In this document: positions 20,843-30,689 of the stretch, piece after piece
Position numbering within the stretch: position 1 is the first letter of the stretch
Layout of the letters: the number at the start of each line of letters is the position of its first letter
Assembly: GCF_022865125.1 (NCBI RefSeq)
Contig: NZ_CP094828.1
Span: forward strand, 3,837,219 to 3,901,218
Length of the DNA stretch: 64,000 bases
Source of the DNA: Acuticoccus sp. I52.16.1
GTDB lineage: Bacteria > Pseudomonadota > Alphaproteobacteria > Rhizobiales > Amorphaceae
Direction of reading: 5' to 3'
Position numbers and translations under genes: made by a program
Notes under the pieces: model-generated
What the model was told of the DNA's origin: nothing
What the model saw: only the letters and a program-made list of their open reading frames with translations
Databases searched by the model: none

Positions 20843-22579
20843 ATGCTTGGCCTCTATCGCAAACTGTCCATCGCGGGAAAATTGTGGCTTCTCGGCGCGA
20901 TCAACGTGATCACGCTCGTGGCGCTCATGTTGATGGTGTTGCCGCAGGCCAAGCAGCAGGCGATCGAGCGGGAACTCGCCAAGGCGCAGAGTATCGCCGA
21001 GACTGCGGCCACCGCCGCCAAGCCGTTCCAGGCCGCCGTCGCCCGCGGCGAGATGACCGAGGACGAGGCGAAGGCCGCCTGGGGCCGGCTGGTCAGCAGC
21101 ATGCTCTACTCGGGCGGCAAGGAATATCTTTTCGCCTACGACCACGTCGGCACCCGCCTCGCCCACGGCAGCGCACCCGACACGCTGGGCCAGAACAAGT
21201 GGGATTCGACCGACATCAACGGCGTCAAGATCATCCAGGAGATGACGCGGACCATCAAATCGGGCACCGGCGGCACGCTGGAATACTATTTCGCCGCCAA
21301 GGGTGGGACCGAGCCGCAGCGAAAGGTCTCGGCCTTCGTGCCCGTGCCGGGGTGGGACGCGTTCGTCGGCACCGGCGTCTATCTCGACACGGTGGACGCC
21401 GCCTTCGCCGGCATGCGCTGGCTGTGCATCGGCTTCACCTTGTGTGCGACGGCGGTCGTCCTCTTCGTCAACTGGCTCACCGCGCGTGACCTGTCGGGCC
21501 CCGCCCAGGACCTCGCGGCGCGTGTCGACAGTCTGGCCAACGGCGAGATGGTGGAGGAGAGCCGCTATGCGGCGCGCGCGGATGCGATCGGCTCCATCGC
21601 CCGCTCGGTCGGCCGGCTGCGCGGGATGGTGATGGAACGCGAGCAGTTGCAGGCGGCGCAGAAGGAGGCCGAGGCGCGCAGCCAGGCCGCACGCGCCGCC
21701 GACGTGCGCCGCACCGCCGACGACCTCGACGCCAAGATCTCCAACGTCGTGGAGGCGATGCGCGGCGACGTCGGCAAAATGACGCAGCAGGCTCAGAGCC
21801 TGCGCGGCCTCGCCCGCGAGATGACCGACGACGCGGCCGACATCCTGCAGTCCTGCGAGCAGGGCAACACCAGCGTGCAGACCGTCGCCGCCGCGGCCGA
21901 GGAACTGAGCGCCAGCTCCGAGGAGATCAGCCATCAGGTGGACGCCGCCGCCGACCGCGCCCGCTCGGCCGTGACCGAGGCGGACAAGGCGGCGGAAACC
22001 CTGCGCGCCCTCGCCAAGACCAGCTCCGACATTTCCGACGCGACCAAGCTCATCAACGACATCGCCGAGAAGACCAACCTCCTCGCCCTCAACGCCACGA
22101 TCGAGGCGGCGCGGGCGGGCGAGAGCGGCAAGGGCTTCACCGTCGTCGCCCAGGAGGTGAAGGCCCTCGCCGAGCAGACCGCCAAGGCGACCTCGGAGAT
22201 CGAGAAGCATATCGGCGCGATGCATGGTGCCGCCAACGCCAGCGTCGCCACGATCGACCGCATCGTCTCGGTGATCGGCGAGGTGTCGTCCAACACCACC
22301 GCGATGGCGGCGGCGCTGGAAGAGCAGGGCGCGGCGATCCGCGAGGTGACCGAGAGCATCGCCCAGGCGGCCCGCTCCACCGACGCGGTGAGCCAGAACA
22401 TGGGCCGCGTCCGGAGCCGCGCGGAGACGACGAACTCCGCCGCCGAGGTTGTGCTCAACACGTCGACCGGGCTCGACAGCGGCAGCAACGGCCTCAAGGC
22501 GACGATTTCGGACTTCATCACCAACCTGCGTGCCTCCAGCGACGCGGAGATGCGGGGCCGCAGCCGCGAACCCGCCTGA
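20843..22579 (+). CDS. Methyl-accepting chemotaxis protein with a Cache sensor domain
   Basis: A 578-residue chemoreceptor. TM1 is at about residues 14-34, a periplasmic single Cache (sCache_2-like) domain at about 45-185 ([26 protein letters not shown]), and TM2 at about 193-212. A HAMP-like linker and a long coiled-coil signalling domain follow, with the hairpin tip [18 protein letters not shown]. No C-terminal CheR-binding pentapeptide is seen. sCache domains often bind small organic acids; the ligand is not predictable here. ATG 20843 follows GGGAG. The 194 bases shared with maeB carry both promoters. Confidence 0.95.
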   Translation: MLGLYRKLSIAGKLWLLGAINVITLVALMLMVLPQAKQQAIERELAKAQSIAETAATAAKPFQAAVARGEMTEDEAKAAWGRLVSSMLYSGGKEYLFAYDHVGTRLAHGSAPDTLGQNKWDSTDINGVKIIQEMTRTIKSGTGGTLEYYFAAKGGTEPQRKVSAFVPVPGWDAFVGTGVYLDTVDAAFAGMRWLCIGFTLCATAVVLFVNWLTARDLSGPAQDLAARVDSLANGEMVEESRYAARADAIGSIARSVGRLRGMVMEREQLQAAQKEAEARSQAARAADVRRTADDLDAKISNVVEAMRGDVGKMTQQAQSLRGLAREMTDDAADILQSCEQGNTSVQTVAAAAEELSASSEEISHQVDAAADRARSAVTEADKAAETLRALAKTSSDISDATKLINDIAEKTNLLALNATIEAARAGESGKGFTVVAQEVKALAEQTAKATSEIEKHIGAMHGAANASVATIDRIVSVIGEVSSNTTAMAAALEEQGAAIREVTESIAQAARSTDAVSQNMGRVRSRAETTNSAAEVVLNTSTGLDSGSNGLKATISDFITNLRASSDAEMRGRSREPA

Positions 22580-22637
22580 GCCGGCGCGCCGATCCGGCGA
22601 TCTGGCACCGCCGGCCATCGGTTGTCCCCCGCCGCGC

Positions 22638-22659
22638 GGCCGCCTGTGGAGAGGCGGCC
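22638..22659 (+). terminator. Hairpin downstream of the chemoreceptor gene
   Basis: An 8-bp perfect stem (GGCCGCCT/AGGCGGCC) with a 6-nt loop sits 58 bases after the chemoreceptor stop and before mutS. It has no T-run. Confidence 0.35.
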
Positions 22660-22733
22660 TCGCCCCTTGTTCATGGCCCGCCCGCCGGGGCACCATCGCC
22701 GTTCCTGCCGACCGCTGAGCGCAAGGGACACCG

Positions 22734-25517
22734 ATGGAGGCGATGGGCCGCGACGCCGACGAGACCGCCGAGCGGCTCGCCTCGACCTCTGCCGTCGAGG
22801 GGCTGACCGCAGGGCGCGGCACTCCGGCCGATCCGCGAAGCGCCGCCACGGAGGCGGAGATCGCCAACGCCACACCGATGATGGCGCAGTACCTCACCAT
22901 CAAGGCGCAGAACCCCGAGGGGCTCCTGTTCTACCGGATGGGGGACTTCTACGAGCTGTTCTTCGAGGACGCCGAGATCGCCGCCAAGGCGCTGTCCATC
23001 CACTGCACCACCCGCGGGACGCACCAGGGCGAGCCGATCAAGATGGCCGGCGTGCCGGTGCATGCCGCCGAGGAATATCTGGCGCGCCTCATCGCGCAGA
23101 ACTTCCGCGTCGTCATCGCCGAGCAGACCGAGGATCCGGCCGAAGCCAAGAAGCGCGGCGCCAAGTCGGTCGTGGCGCGGGCGGTGGTGCGGATCGTCAC
23201 CCCCGGCACCATCACCGAGGAGCGCCTGCTGGCGCCCGACCGCGCCTCGCTGCTGGTCGCGATCGCGCCCGGCAAGGGGGAGGGCGGCAAGGCCGAGGTC
23301 GGGATCGCCGCGGCCGACGTCGCCGCCGGTCGCTTCGTCCTGACCGCCGCGACGCCGGAGACGCTGGCCGCTGCGATCGCCCGCCTCGATCCGGTGGAGC
23401 TGATCGCGCCGGAAGGGGCCGAGCTGCCACCGCTGCCGCTGCGCGTCACCGTCGCCCGGCGCGTGCCGTCCGAGTTCCGCGCGTCCGGCGCGGCGGCCCG
23501 GCTCGCCGGCAATTTCGGCGTGGCGGACCTCGCCGCCTTCGGCACCTTCACCGACCAGGAGGCCGCCGCCGGCCTCGCCCTCGTCAACTACCTCGCCGAG
23601 ACGCAGCTCGACAACGCCCCGCCCCTCGATGCGCCGCGCAAGGACGCGCCCGACCGCGTGATGGCGATCGACGCCGCGACCCGTGCCAGCCTCGAGATCA
23701 CCCGCCCCGCACGCCCCGAGGGGCCGACCCTCCTGTCGGCGATCGACTGCACGGTTTCGGGCATCGGCGCGCAGCTCCTCGCCGATCGCCTCTCCAGCCC
23801 GTCCCTGGTGCGCGAGGAGATCGCCGACCGGCACGACGCCGTCGCCGCCTTCGAGGCCGACCCCGTCGCCCGCGACACGGTGCGCCGCGCCTTGAAGGCG
23901 GTGCCGGACATGATGCGCGCCGCCGGCCGCCTCGCCGCCGGTCGCGGACAGCCGCGCGACGCGCTCGCCGTGTGCCGCGCGCTCCACGCCGCGGGGGAGG
24001 CCGCCGCCGCACTGCCCCCGACCCGGCCCCGGCCCCGGCCCCGGCTCCTCGCCGCCGCGGCCGAAGTGCTGGCGGCGGCACCCGGCGCGCTGGGCGAGCG
24101 CCTCGCCGCGACGCTCGACGAGCGCGCCGCCGCGGCCAACCAGCCGGACGGGTTCGTGGCGGCCGGCATCGACCCGGCGCTCGACGAGGCGCGCACGCTG
24201 CGCGACGAGAGCCGCCGCTTCGTCGCCGGGCTGCAAGCGGACTACCAGCGCGATACCGGCGTCAAGTCGCTGAAGATCAAGCACAACGCGGTGCTCGGCT
24301 GGTTCATCGAGGTGCCGGCCGGCCACGCCGACACGCTGCGCGCGCACGACGCCTTCGCCCACCGCCAGACGCTCGCCTCCGCCGCGCGCTTCACCACCGA
24401 CACGCTGCGCGACCTCGAATCGCGCATCCTGGCCGCGTCCGAGGACGCCCGCGCCGCCGAGCAGGCGATCTTCGCCGGTCTCGTCGCCGCCATCGTCGAG
24501 GCGCGGTCGTGGCTGTCGGACGTGGCGCGGCAGATGGCGGAGATGGACGTCGCCGCCGCGCTCGCCGAGCGGGCCGCCGTCTCGCGCTGGGTGCGCCCTC
24601 TGATCGAGGACGGGCTCGCCTTCGACATCGAGGGCGGGCGGCACCCGGTGGTCGAGGCTGCGCTCGGCGACCGCTCGCGCTTCGTGCCGAACGACTGCGA
24701 CCTCTCCCCGCCGACGGTCGACGAGCTGGCCCGCGCCGTCATCCTCACCGGCCCCAACATGGGCGGCAAGTCCACCTATCTGCGGCAGAACGCACTGATC
24801 GCGGTGCTGGCGCAGGCGGGCTCGTTCGTCCCCGCCAAGCGCGCGCGCATCGGCATCGTCGACCGGCTGTTCTCGCGCATCGGCGCCTCGGACGACCTCG
24901 CCGCCGGCCGTTCCACCTTCATGGTCGAGATGGTCGAGCTGGCGGCGATCCTGAACCAGGCCGGCCCCGGCGCGCTCGTCATCCTCGACGAGATCGGCCG
25001 CGGCACGGCGACGTTCGACGGCCTGTCCATCGCCTGGGCCGCGCTGGAGCGGCTCAACGAGGTGGGCTGCCGCACCCTCTTCGCGACGCACTATCACGAG
25101 ATCACCACCCTCGCGGAGCGCCGCGCGCGCATCGGCAATGCGACGATGCGGGTCAAGGAATTCCGCGGCGACATCGTCTTCCTGCATCAGGTGGAGGCGG
25201 GGGCGGCGGACCGGTCCTACGGTGTGCAAGTGGCGCGGCTCGCAGGGCTGCCGGCGACGGTGGTGCGCCGCGCGCGGGACGTCCTGTCCCGGCTGGAAGA
25301 GTCCGACCGCGGGGCCGCGCGGGCCGCGCTCGCCGCCGATCTGCCGCTCTTCGCCGCCGGCGCCGAGCCCGCGGCCGTCGATCCGGCGCCCGCCGCCCGG
25401 CTCGTTTCACTGGAAACGCTGGACGACATCGACCCCGACGCCCTATCCCCACGCGAGGCGCTCGATGCGCTTTATGCCTTGAAGGCCGCGCGGCGCGCCG
25501 AAACGGGAGGGGACTGA
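22734..25517 (+). CDS. mutS: DNA mismatch repair protein MutS
   Basis: A 927-residue mismatch-recognition ATPase. The mismatch-binding [15 protein letters not shown] lies near residue 65, the ATPase Walker [10 protein letters not shown] at about 673-681, Walker [16 protein letters not shown] near 750, and FATHYHEIT after it. It recruits MutL to mispairs. The length is typical of alphaproteobacterial MutS. ATG 22734 or the in-frame ATG 22743 can be the start. Codons about 430-437 contain three CCCCGG units preceded by a variant ACCCGG, giving a Pro-Arg run in the core domain. Confidence 0.97.
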   Translation: MEAMGRDADETAERLASTSAVEGLTAGRGTPADPRSAATEAEIANATPMMAQYLTIKAQNPEGLLFYRMGDFYELFFEDAEIAAKALSIHCTTRGTHQGEPIKMAGVPVHAAEEYLARLIAQNFRVVIAEQTEDPAEAKKRGAKSVVARAVVRIVTPGTITEERLLAPDRASLLVAIAPGKGEGGKAEVGIAAADVAAGRFVLTAATPETLAAAIARLDPVELIAPEGAELPPLPLRVTVARRVPSEFRASGAAARLAGNFGVADLAAFGTFTDQEAAAGLALVNYLAETQLDNAPPLDAPRKDAPDRVMAIDAATRASLEITRPARPEGPTLLSAIDCTVSGIGAQLLADRLSSPSLVREEIADRHDAVAAFEADPVARDTVRRALKAVPDMMRAAGRLAAGRGQPRDALAVCRALHAAGEAAAALPPTRPRPRPRLLAAAAEVLAAAPGALGERLAATLDERAAAANQPDGFVAAGIDPALDEARTLRDESRRFVAGLQADYQRDTGVKSLKIKHNAVLGWFIEVPAGHADTLRAHDAFAHRQTLASAARFTTDTLRDLESRILAASEDARAAEQAIFAGLVAAIVEARSWLSDVARQMAEMDVAAALAERAAVSRWVRPLIEDGLAFDIEGGRHPVVEAALGDRSRFVPNDCDLSPPTVDELARAVILTGPNMGGKSTYLRQNALIAVLAQAGSFVPAKRARIGIVDRLFSRIGASDDLAAGRSTFMVEMVELAAILNQAGPGALVILDEIGRGTATFDGLSIAWAALERLNEVGCRTLFATHYHEITTLAERRARIGNATMRVKEFRGDIVFLHQVEAGAADRSYGVQVARLAGLPATVVRRARDVLSRLEESDRGAARAALAADLPLFAAGAEPAAVDPAPAARLVSLETLDDIDPDALSPREALDALYALKAARRAETGGD
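24021..24044 (+). repeat. Hexanucleotide tandem repeat inside mutS
   Basis: Three exact CCCCGG units (24027-24044) follow one ACCCGG unit (24021-24026), all in frame, encoding Thr-Arg and then three Pro-Arg pairs. Gain or loss of a unit keeps the reading frame but changes the core domain of MutS. Confidence 0.8.
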
Positions 25518-25825
25518 TGGCAAAAGGGTACTGGATGGCACGCGTCGACGTGCACGACCCGGAAGGGTACAAGGAATATGTCGCGTTGAACGGCGCGCCG
25601 ATCGCCGAGTTCGGCGGCAAGTTCCTGGTCCGGGGCGGCCCGTTCGAGGCGGTCGTCGGCGAGGCGCGGCAGCGCAACGTGGTGATCGAGTTTCCGACCT
25701 ATCAGGCCGCGCTCGACTGCTTCTATTCCGAGGGCTACCAGAAGGCGCTGGCGGTGCGCGAGCGCTGTTCGGTCAGCGAGCAGGTCATCATCGAGGGGTA
25801 CGACGGACCCCAGCCCGGCCAATGA
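25517..25825 (+). CDS. DUF1330 domain protein
   Basis: A 102-residue dimeric alpha-beta barrel-type protein. KGYWMARVDVHDPEGYKEY and the FPTYQAALDCFYSEGYQKA block are the DUF1330 signature. The function is unknown. ATG 25517 shares a base with the mutS stop (TGATG), and the 3' end overlaps dapB by ATGA, so the three genes are probably coupled. Confidence 0.9.
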   Translation: MAKGYWMARVDVHDPEGYKEYVALNGAPIAEFGGKFLVRGGPFEAVVGEARQRNVVIEFPTYQAALDCFYSEGYQKALAVRERCSVSEQVIIEGYDGPQPGQ

Positions 25826-26625
25826 TCAAGATCGGCGTTGCAGGGGTCGCGGGCCGGATGGGCCGCGCCCTGGTGCGGGCGGTCGACGAGACCGAGGGCG
25901 TCACCCTCGCCGCCGCGACCGAGCGGGCCGGCGCGGGCGAGACGGGCGCGGACGCCGGCGTCCTTGCCGGGGTCGGCGAGCGCGGGGTGGCCATCGGCGC
26001 CGACCCGGCCGCGTTCGGCGCGTGCGACGCGGTGCTCGACTTCACCGCCCCCGGCGCCTCCGCCGAGCTGGCCGAGGCGCTGGCCGGCATGGGCACCGCC
26101 CACGTCATCGGCACCACCGGCTTCGGCGACACGGACGAGGCGCGGATCGCCAAGGCGGCGGAACGCGTCGCCATCGTGAAGTCCGGCAACATGTCGCTCG
26201 GCGTCAATCTGTTGTCGGTGCTGGTGGAGCAGGCCGCGGCGGCACTGCCGCAGGCGGACATCGAGGTGTTGGAGATGCACCACCGCCGCAAGGTCGACGC
26301 GCCGTCCGGCACCGCGCTCCTCCTGGGCGAGGCGGCGGCAGCGGGCCGCGGCGTGTCGCTGAAGGAGGAGGGGGTGTTCGCCCGCGAGGGGCACACCGGC
26401 CCGCGCAAGGCCGGCACCATCGGCTTCGCCACGCTGCGCGGCGGCTCCGTCGTCGGCGAGCATGACGTGATCCTGGCACTCGACGCCGAGCGCGTGGTGC
26501 TGCGCCACGTCGCCGAGGACCGCGGCGTGTTCGCCCGTGGTGCGGTGGCGGCGGCGATCTGGGCGGTGAAACAGCCCGCCGGCCTCTACTCGATGCGCGA
26601 CGTCCTGGGCCTCGCCCGCCCCTGA
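25822..26625 (+). CDS. dapB: 4-hydroxy-tetrahydrodipicolinate reductase
   Basis: A 267-residue NAD(P)H-dependent enzyme of the diaminopimelate/lysine pathway. GVAGVAGRMGRALVRAV is the dinucleotide-binding loop, GTTGF and KSGNMSLGVNLL follow, and EMHHRRKVDAPSGTAL holds the catalytic His-His and Lys with the substrate-binding segment. Its product feeds peptidoglycan, matching the mur genes later in the window. ATG 25822 overlaps the DUF1330 stop. Confidence 0.96.
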   Translation: MIKIGVAGVAGRMGRALVRAVDETEGVTLAAATERAGAGETGADAGVLAGVGERGVAIGADPAAFGACDAVLDFTAPGASAELAEALAGMGTAHVIGTTGFGDTDEARIAKAAERVAIVKSGNMSLGVNLLSVLVEQAAAALPQADIEVLEMHHRRKVDAPSGTALLLGEAAAAGRGVSLKEEGVFAREGHTGPRKAGTIGFATLRGGSVVGEHDVILALDAERVVLRHVAEDRGVFARGAVAAAIWAVKQPAGLYSMRDVLGLARP

Positions 26626-26652
26626 ACCCACCACGATCTGAGCCGCCCCGAT

Positions 26653-26690
26653 CTGCGCCGCGAGGACGCCCGTCCGCCCTCGCGGCGCAG
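26653..26690 (+). terminator. 13-bp hairpin after dapB
   Basis: Arms 26653-26665 and 26678-26690 form a perfect 13-bp inverted repeat (CTGCGCCGCGAGG and its complement) around a 12-nt loop, 27 bases after the dapB stop. No T-run follows, so it may act with Rho or protect the 3' end. Confidence 0.55.
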
Positions 26691-26750
26691 ACCGTGGCGG
26701 CGGGCGCCGAGCGCCGGCCGATGCCGCCGGCCCGCCCCGGCGGCATAGTT

Positions 26751-27393
26751 CTCATCCCCCTTAAGTTGATCTCATTCTAAATTGCCGGATCGCGGATGCG
26801 ACCGGCCGCGCAAGCGCTTGCGCGACGTCAACCGGTTGCCTCCGAGCTTCTGCGGTGAAAAAGCGGCGGCGTGGCCCTAAACACAATCTAAGGGTGAAAT
26901 AAGCTATCTATGAATGACACACGTGTGAATTGAGTGCTTTTTCGATCCCTTGTTTACGAATTATCCACAATCTTTATTTTCGGACGCTGAATTGACTCTC
27001 GGGTGGAAGCGATGGTCCCGTCCGGGATGCCTCGTTCGGCGGCAAAGTGCCCGGCACTTTGTGTCACAGGTGAAGGAAAATTCCGGCTGTCGCGAATCAA
27101 TTCGCGCCGAGGGCTTCCAAAGCCGGCTTTGGCATGCATCCGGCGGCGAGGGTGGAAATCGGCATCCGAATCAGCGGCCTGACGGCGAGCCGCAATGGGT
27201 CGTGAGGCGCGTGATAGCTGTGGAAAGTTCGCCTTCGCGTCGTGACGTTGAGGGTTTGGCAAGAAACGCAGGAAGTTTTCCACAGTCTGTGTATAGTGGG
27301 GGGTAAGCCGTTCCACGTTCGTTCGGTCTTTCACGATGCGGTAAGGTCAGCGGTGTCAAGTTCGCGCAACGCGAGAGTTGGCAAGGAGGCCCC
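26751..27393. other. Candidate replication origin (oriC) or complex regulatory region
   Basis: This non-coding stretch contains a perfect DnaA box TTATCCACA (26961-26969). Two 8/9 matches lie 3 bases apart (TTTTCCACA 27276-27284; TGTGTATAG 27288-27296, minus strand), plus one 7/9 match (27219-27227). Around 26876-26982 the DNA is strikingly AT-rich for this genome, like an unwinding element. Three GANTC sites (26994, 27094, 27168), the CcrM target, and palindromes at 26918-26927, 27043-27061, 27091-27106 and 27117-27132 are present. The usual oriC neighbours such as hemE are absent, so the call is tentative. Confidence 0.42.
26807..26838. promoter_or_regulatory. Two LacI-type operator-like palindromes
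   Basis: A perfect 18-bp palindrome (CGCGCAAGCGCTTGCGCG, 26807-26824) and a 10-bp palindrome (CAACCGGTTG, 26829-26838) lie four bases apart. Both have the AANCGNTT-like core bound by LacI-family repressors. No LacI-family gene is in the window. Confidence 0.4.
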
Positions 27394-27777
27394 ATGCTCA
27401 TCAATGGTTTCACTTCGGAAACGGCAGGACGATCGCCCGACGCGGTGCCGCTCTTCTGGTGGCAAGGTTGGTCGAGCGCCTGGTACGTCACGTCCGTGTT
27501 CGACATCAAAGGCTTCTCGTGTGATGAGCCCGGCACTTTCGTTCTGGTCAGGCGCGAGCCGAATGGGAGCTGCACCCCGCTGATGGTCGGCGCGTGCGAG
27601 AACGTCAGCGACGATCTCTTCGCCCACTATGGCCCGGCGCTGATGCGCGCCATCAAGTCCGGCGCGACCGAGGTTCACGTCCACCTGCTCGCCGAGAGCC
27701 CTCAGCACCGCGCCCGGATCATGGACGATATCGCACAGGGCTGGCAGATGCCCGTCCACCCCGCCCCCGTCGGCTGA
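27394..27777 (+). CDS. Hypothetical protein
   Basis: A 127-residue soluble protein I do not recognise. It has no signal peptide or membrane segment. It is moderately rich in Trp (PLFWWQGWSSAWYV near residue 24) and has a GSC, one further Cys and several His towards the C-terminus. Coding is supported by a strong AAGGAGG 5 bases before the ATG at 27394, by codon use like its neighbours and by a clean stop 27 bases before the next gene. It lies directly beside the oriC-like region. Confidence 0.6.
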   Translation: MLINGFTSETAGRSPDAVPLFWWQGWSSAWYVTSVFDIKGFSCDEPGTFVLVRREPNGSCTPLMVGACENVSDDLFAHYGPALMRAIKSGATEVHVHLLAESPQHRARIMDDIAQGWQMPVHPAPVG

Positions 27778-27804
27778 CACACAGGCGGACGACGTCGACC
27801 TTCC

Positions 27805-28953
27805 GTGGATATTCTCGTCTCATGCGATAAGTTTCGCGGCAGCCTGACGGCGCGCGAAGCCAACGCCATCATCCTCGAGGCGCTCGCCTCGAGCGATCTC
27901 ACCGCCGCTGGCAACGCCATCGCCATCGCCATCGCCGACGGCGGGGAAGGGACGCTCGACGCCTTGGCGAGCCCCACTCTCGCGTTCCGCACCACTGCGG
28001 TCACCGCCCCGTTCGACGGCACCATCGACGCCCCCTGGGGCTACGACGGGGCCGCCGGTCGGGCCGTCATCGAGATGGCCGGCGCCGCGGGCCACGCCCA
28101 TGTGACCGCCGGCTACGACCCCGACCGTGCCACCAGTGCCGGTATCGGCGACCTCATCCGCGCCGCGCTCGACGCGGGGGCGCGCGAAATCGTGGTGGCG
28201 GTCGGCGGCTCCATCACGGTGGACGGCGGGGCCGGCGCCCTCGAAGCGCTCGGCGCGCGGTATTTCGCGGCGGACGAGGAGCCCGTGGTGCGCCCCGCCG
28301 GCCGGGCGCTGCGCACCGTCGAATCGGTCGATCTCTCCGGCCTCGATCCGCGCCTTTCGGGCGTGCGCATCATCCTCGCCGCCGACGTCGACAATCCGCT
28401 CGTCGGCGAGCGGGGCGCGGCACGGGTGTTCGGCCCGCAAAAGGGCGTCGCCGCGGACGATATCGACGCGTTCGACGCCGCTCTCGCCCATTTCGACGGC
28501 CGCCTCGCCACGGCCAAGGGGGCCGCCCCGCTCGCCGACACGCCCTTTGCCGGGGCGGCGGGGGGCATCATGGTCGGCCTCGCCGCCGCGGCGCCGACCG
28601 AGGCGGTCGACGGCTTCTCGCTGGTGTTTCGCCAACAGCGCCTCGAGGAGCGGATCGCCGCGGCCGACCTCGTCATCACCGGCGAGGGTTCGCTCGACGC
28701 GCAGTCGCTCTCGGGCAAGGGGCCGGTGGCGGTCGCGCGTGCGGCGATGGCGGCGGGCAAGCCGGTGATCGCCTTCGCCGGCCGCATCGCCGTCACCCCG
28801 GCCGAACTCGCCGCCGAGGGGGTCTGTGCCGCGTTCGCGATCGGCCGCGGTCCGGCGAGCCTTCAGGAGGCGCTCGAAACCGGCGGCGCCTCGCTGGCGG
28901 CCACCGCCCGCGCCGTGTTCGACGCCATCGCCATCGGCCGCCCCAAAGGCTGA
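27805..28953 (+). CDS. Glycerate kinase (GlxK/GarK family)
   Basis: A 382-residue class I glycerate kinase. The N-terminal VSCDKFRGSLTAREAN, ADGGEGTLDAL, and GGSITVDGGAGALEALGARYF, then VITGEGSLDAQSLSGKGP are family hallmarks. It phosphorylates D-glycerate at O2 (or O3), linking glyoxylate or glycerate use to glycolysis. It starts with GTG at 27805. The regiospecificity is not decided by sequence alone. Confidence 0.92.
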   Translation: MDILVSCDKFRGSLTAREANAIILEALASSDLTAAGNAIAIAIADGGEGTLDALASPTLAFRTTAVTAPFDGTIDAPWGYDGAAGRAVIEMAGAAGHAHVTAGYDPDRATSAGIGDLIRAALDAGAREIVVAVGGSITVDGGAGALEALGARYFAADEEPVVRPAGRALRTVESVDLSGLDPRLSGVRIILAADVDNPLVGERGAARVFGPQKGVAADDIDAFDAALAHFDGRLATAKGAAPLADTPFAGAAGGIMVGLAAAAPTEAVDGFSLVFRQQRLEERIAAADLVITGEGSLDAQSLSGKGPVAVARAAMAAGKPVIAFAGRIAVTPAELAAEGVCAAFAIGRGPASLQEALETGGASLAATARAVFDAIAIGRPKG

Positions 28954-28964
28954 CGGGCCCGCCC

Positions 28965-29717
28965 TCAGCCGCGACGGAAGACGACCCCGCCGATGTAGCC
29001 CGTGACCAGCGCCAGCGCGACCGCGCCGAGCCCGTAGAACAACGGCTCGGTGCGGCTCCACTCGAAGATGCGCTGCTCAAAACCGGTTTTTTGCACGTCG
29101 AAGCCCAGCTCATCCGTGGCGATCGACGTGTCGCCGGCATAGAGGAAGACGAAGACCCGGTAGCGCCCGTCGTCCAGCAGCGGCGGCAGTGGCACCTCGG
29201 TGCGGAAGAAGGTCTTGCTCAGCTTCTCGATCCCGTCGAGCTGCTCGACGTAGAGCCCGTCCTCGCGGTTCGCCTCGGCGAGGGCGGCGCGGTGGGCGGC
29301 CCGCTGCGCCTCGCGCGTGGACCCTTCCGTGCCCAGCATGGTCAGCGACAGCCGCCGCGCCACACCGTCCTCGTCCTCGATCAGCTCGCGCGCGCCGGGG
29401 GTGGCGAAGAGGCCGTAGTAGGATGGCATCTTGTCGAACCGCTCGCCGGCATCGTTCACCCAGATGCCGAAGCGCCGCATGCGCTGCTGCACCAGCACGG
29501 TCTGGTCCGGCCCGCGCACGACGACGATCACCTCGTAGGCGCCCGGCCGGGCCACCGTGTTCTCGTCCCGCTCGACCACCCCGAACAGCGACAGGCGGGT
29601 GCCGGAGAAGTTGGAGCCGATGGCGATCTCGTCGCTGGAGAGGGCGACGGTCAGCGTCTCGGCGCGCGCCTGCGTCGCGAGGAGACCGAGCATGACGGCG
29701 AGGACCAACCCCCTCAT
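28965..29717 (-). CDS. TIGR02186 family membrane-anchored protein
   Basis: A 250-residue protein with a signal peptide (cleavage near ARA-ET, residue 19) and one C-terminal transmembrane segment (about 226-245). The periplasmic domain begins with ALSSDEIAIGSNFSG. It matches TIGR02186, which is almost always found next to a TauE/SafE transporter, as here. A role in the transport or handling of sulfur oxoanions is inferred from this pairing. Its ATG at 29717 overlaps the tauE-like stop (ATGA). Confidence 0.85.
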   Translation of the reverse strand: MRGLVLAVMLGLLATQARAETLTVALSSDEIAIGSNFSGTRLSLFGVVERDENTVARPGAYEVIVVVRGPDQTVLVQQRMRRFGIWVNDAGERFDKMPSYYGLFATPGARELIEDEDGVARRLSLTMLGTEGSTREAQRAAHRAALAEANREDGLYVEQLDGIEKLSKTFFRTEVPLPPLLDDGRYRVFVFLYAGDTSIATDELGFDVQKTGFEQRIFEWSRTEPLFYGLGAVALALVTGYIGGVVFRRG

Positions 29718-30649
29718 GGCGCCAGCGTCGTGATGGCGAAGAGATCCTCGGGCGGGAGGACCAGGTTGAGCGCGAACCGCACGCCGACGATGAGGACCAG
29801 GAGCCCCAGCAGCGCGCGCAGGTGCTCGCCCCGCAGCGCCTGCCCCATCGAGGCGCCGATCTGCGCCCCCATCACGCCCCCCAGCATGAGGATGAAGGCG
29901 AGCATGATGTCGACCGTCTGCGAGGCGATGGCGTGGCTGACGGTGGCGATCGCCATGACGCCGACGATCTGCACCAGCGACGTGCCGACGACGACCGAGG
30001 TCGGCACCTTGAGGAGGTAGATGAGTGCCGGCACCATGATGAACCCGCCGCCGATGCCCAGCAGCGTGCCGAGGAAGGAGATCGACGCGCCGAGCGCGAT
30101 CACCGGCAGCACGGAGATGTAGAGCTTGGAGCGGCGGAAGCGGATCTTCAGCGGCAGGCGGTGGATCCAGCCGCGCGAGGCGGAGCGGCGCATGGGGGCC
30201 AGCGTCTCGCCCCGCTTGCGGGCGGCGCGGGCGCGCAGCATCGCCCGCACGCTCTCGTTCACCATCAGCCCGCCGATGGCGCCGAGGAAGATCGTGTAGC
30301 AGATGGCGATCACGAGGGTGAGCTGGCCGAGGCTGCCGAGCGCGGCGAACAGTTCGGCGCCCGCGTAGGCACCGAACGCACCCGCGAGGATCAGGAGAAA
30401 GGCCAGCTTGAAGTCGACCTGCCCGCGTCGCCAGTAGGTGAGGGCGCCGGAGGTGGAGCTGGCGACGATCTGCGGCGTCACCGAGGCGACGGCGACGGCG
30501 GGAGGGATGCCGGAGAAGATGAGCAGCGGCGTCATCAGGAAGCCGCCGCCGACGCCGAAGAGGCCGGAGATGAGCCCCACCGCCGCCCCCATGGCGAGAA
30601 CGAGCAGGACGCTGACGGGCATCTCCGCGATCGGCAGGTAGAGTGTCAC
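29714..30649 (-). CDS. TauE/SafE-family sulfite exporter-like permease
   Basis: A 311-residue membrane protein with two repeats of the TauE/SafE fold. Each repeat has a glycine-rich GLFGVGGGFLMTPLL or LLGIGGGFIMVPALI segment. Eight or so transmembrane helices are visible, and a basic cytoplasmic loop sits at about residues 135-165. Members export sulfite, sulfoacetate or related organosulfur anions; the substrate here is unknown. It starts with GTG at 30649. It is the upstream gene of the pair with TIGR02186. Confidence 0.9.
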   Translation of the reverse strand: MTLYLPIAEMPVSVLLVLAMGAAVGLISGLFGVGGGFLMTPLLIFSGIPPAVAVASVTPQIVASSTSGALTYWRRGQVDFKLAFLLILAGAFGAYAGAELFAALGSLGQLTLVIAICYTIFLGAIGGLMVNESVRAMLRARAARKRGETLAPMRRSASRGWIHRLPLKIRFRRSKLYISVLPVIALGASISFLGTLLGIGGGFIMVPALIYLLKVPTSVVVGTSLVQIVGVMAIATVSHAIASQTVDIMLAFILMLGGVMGAQIGASMGQALRGEHLRALLGLLVLIVGVRFALNLVLPPEDLFAITTLAP

Positions 30650-30689
30650 GCGCGATTACCCTCGCTCGAACGGCGCAGAGCCCCGGGGA

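Noticed and set aside
22671-25229. An 852-codon minus-strand frame over mutS
   Set aside because: It is a shadow of mutS with His/Arg/Asp-rich composition.
26950-27334. Two small open frames (118 and 126 codons) in the dapB downstream spacer
   Set aside because: They lie on opposite strands of the same DNA, have no good ribosome site and cover palindromes and DnaA-box-like sequences.
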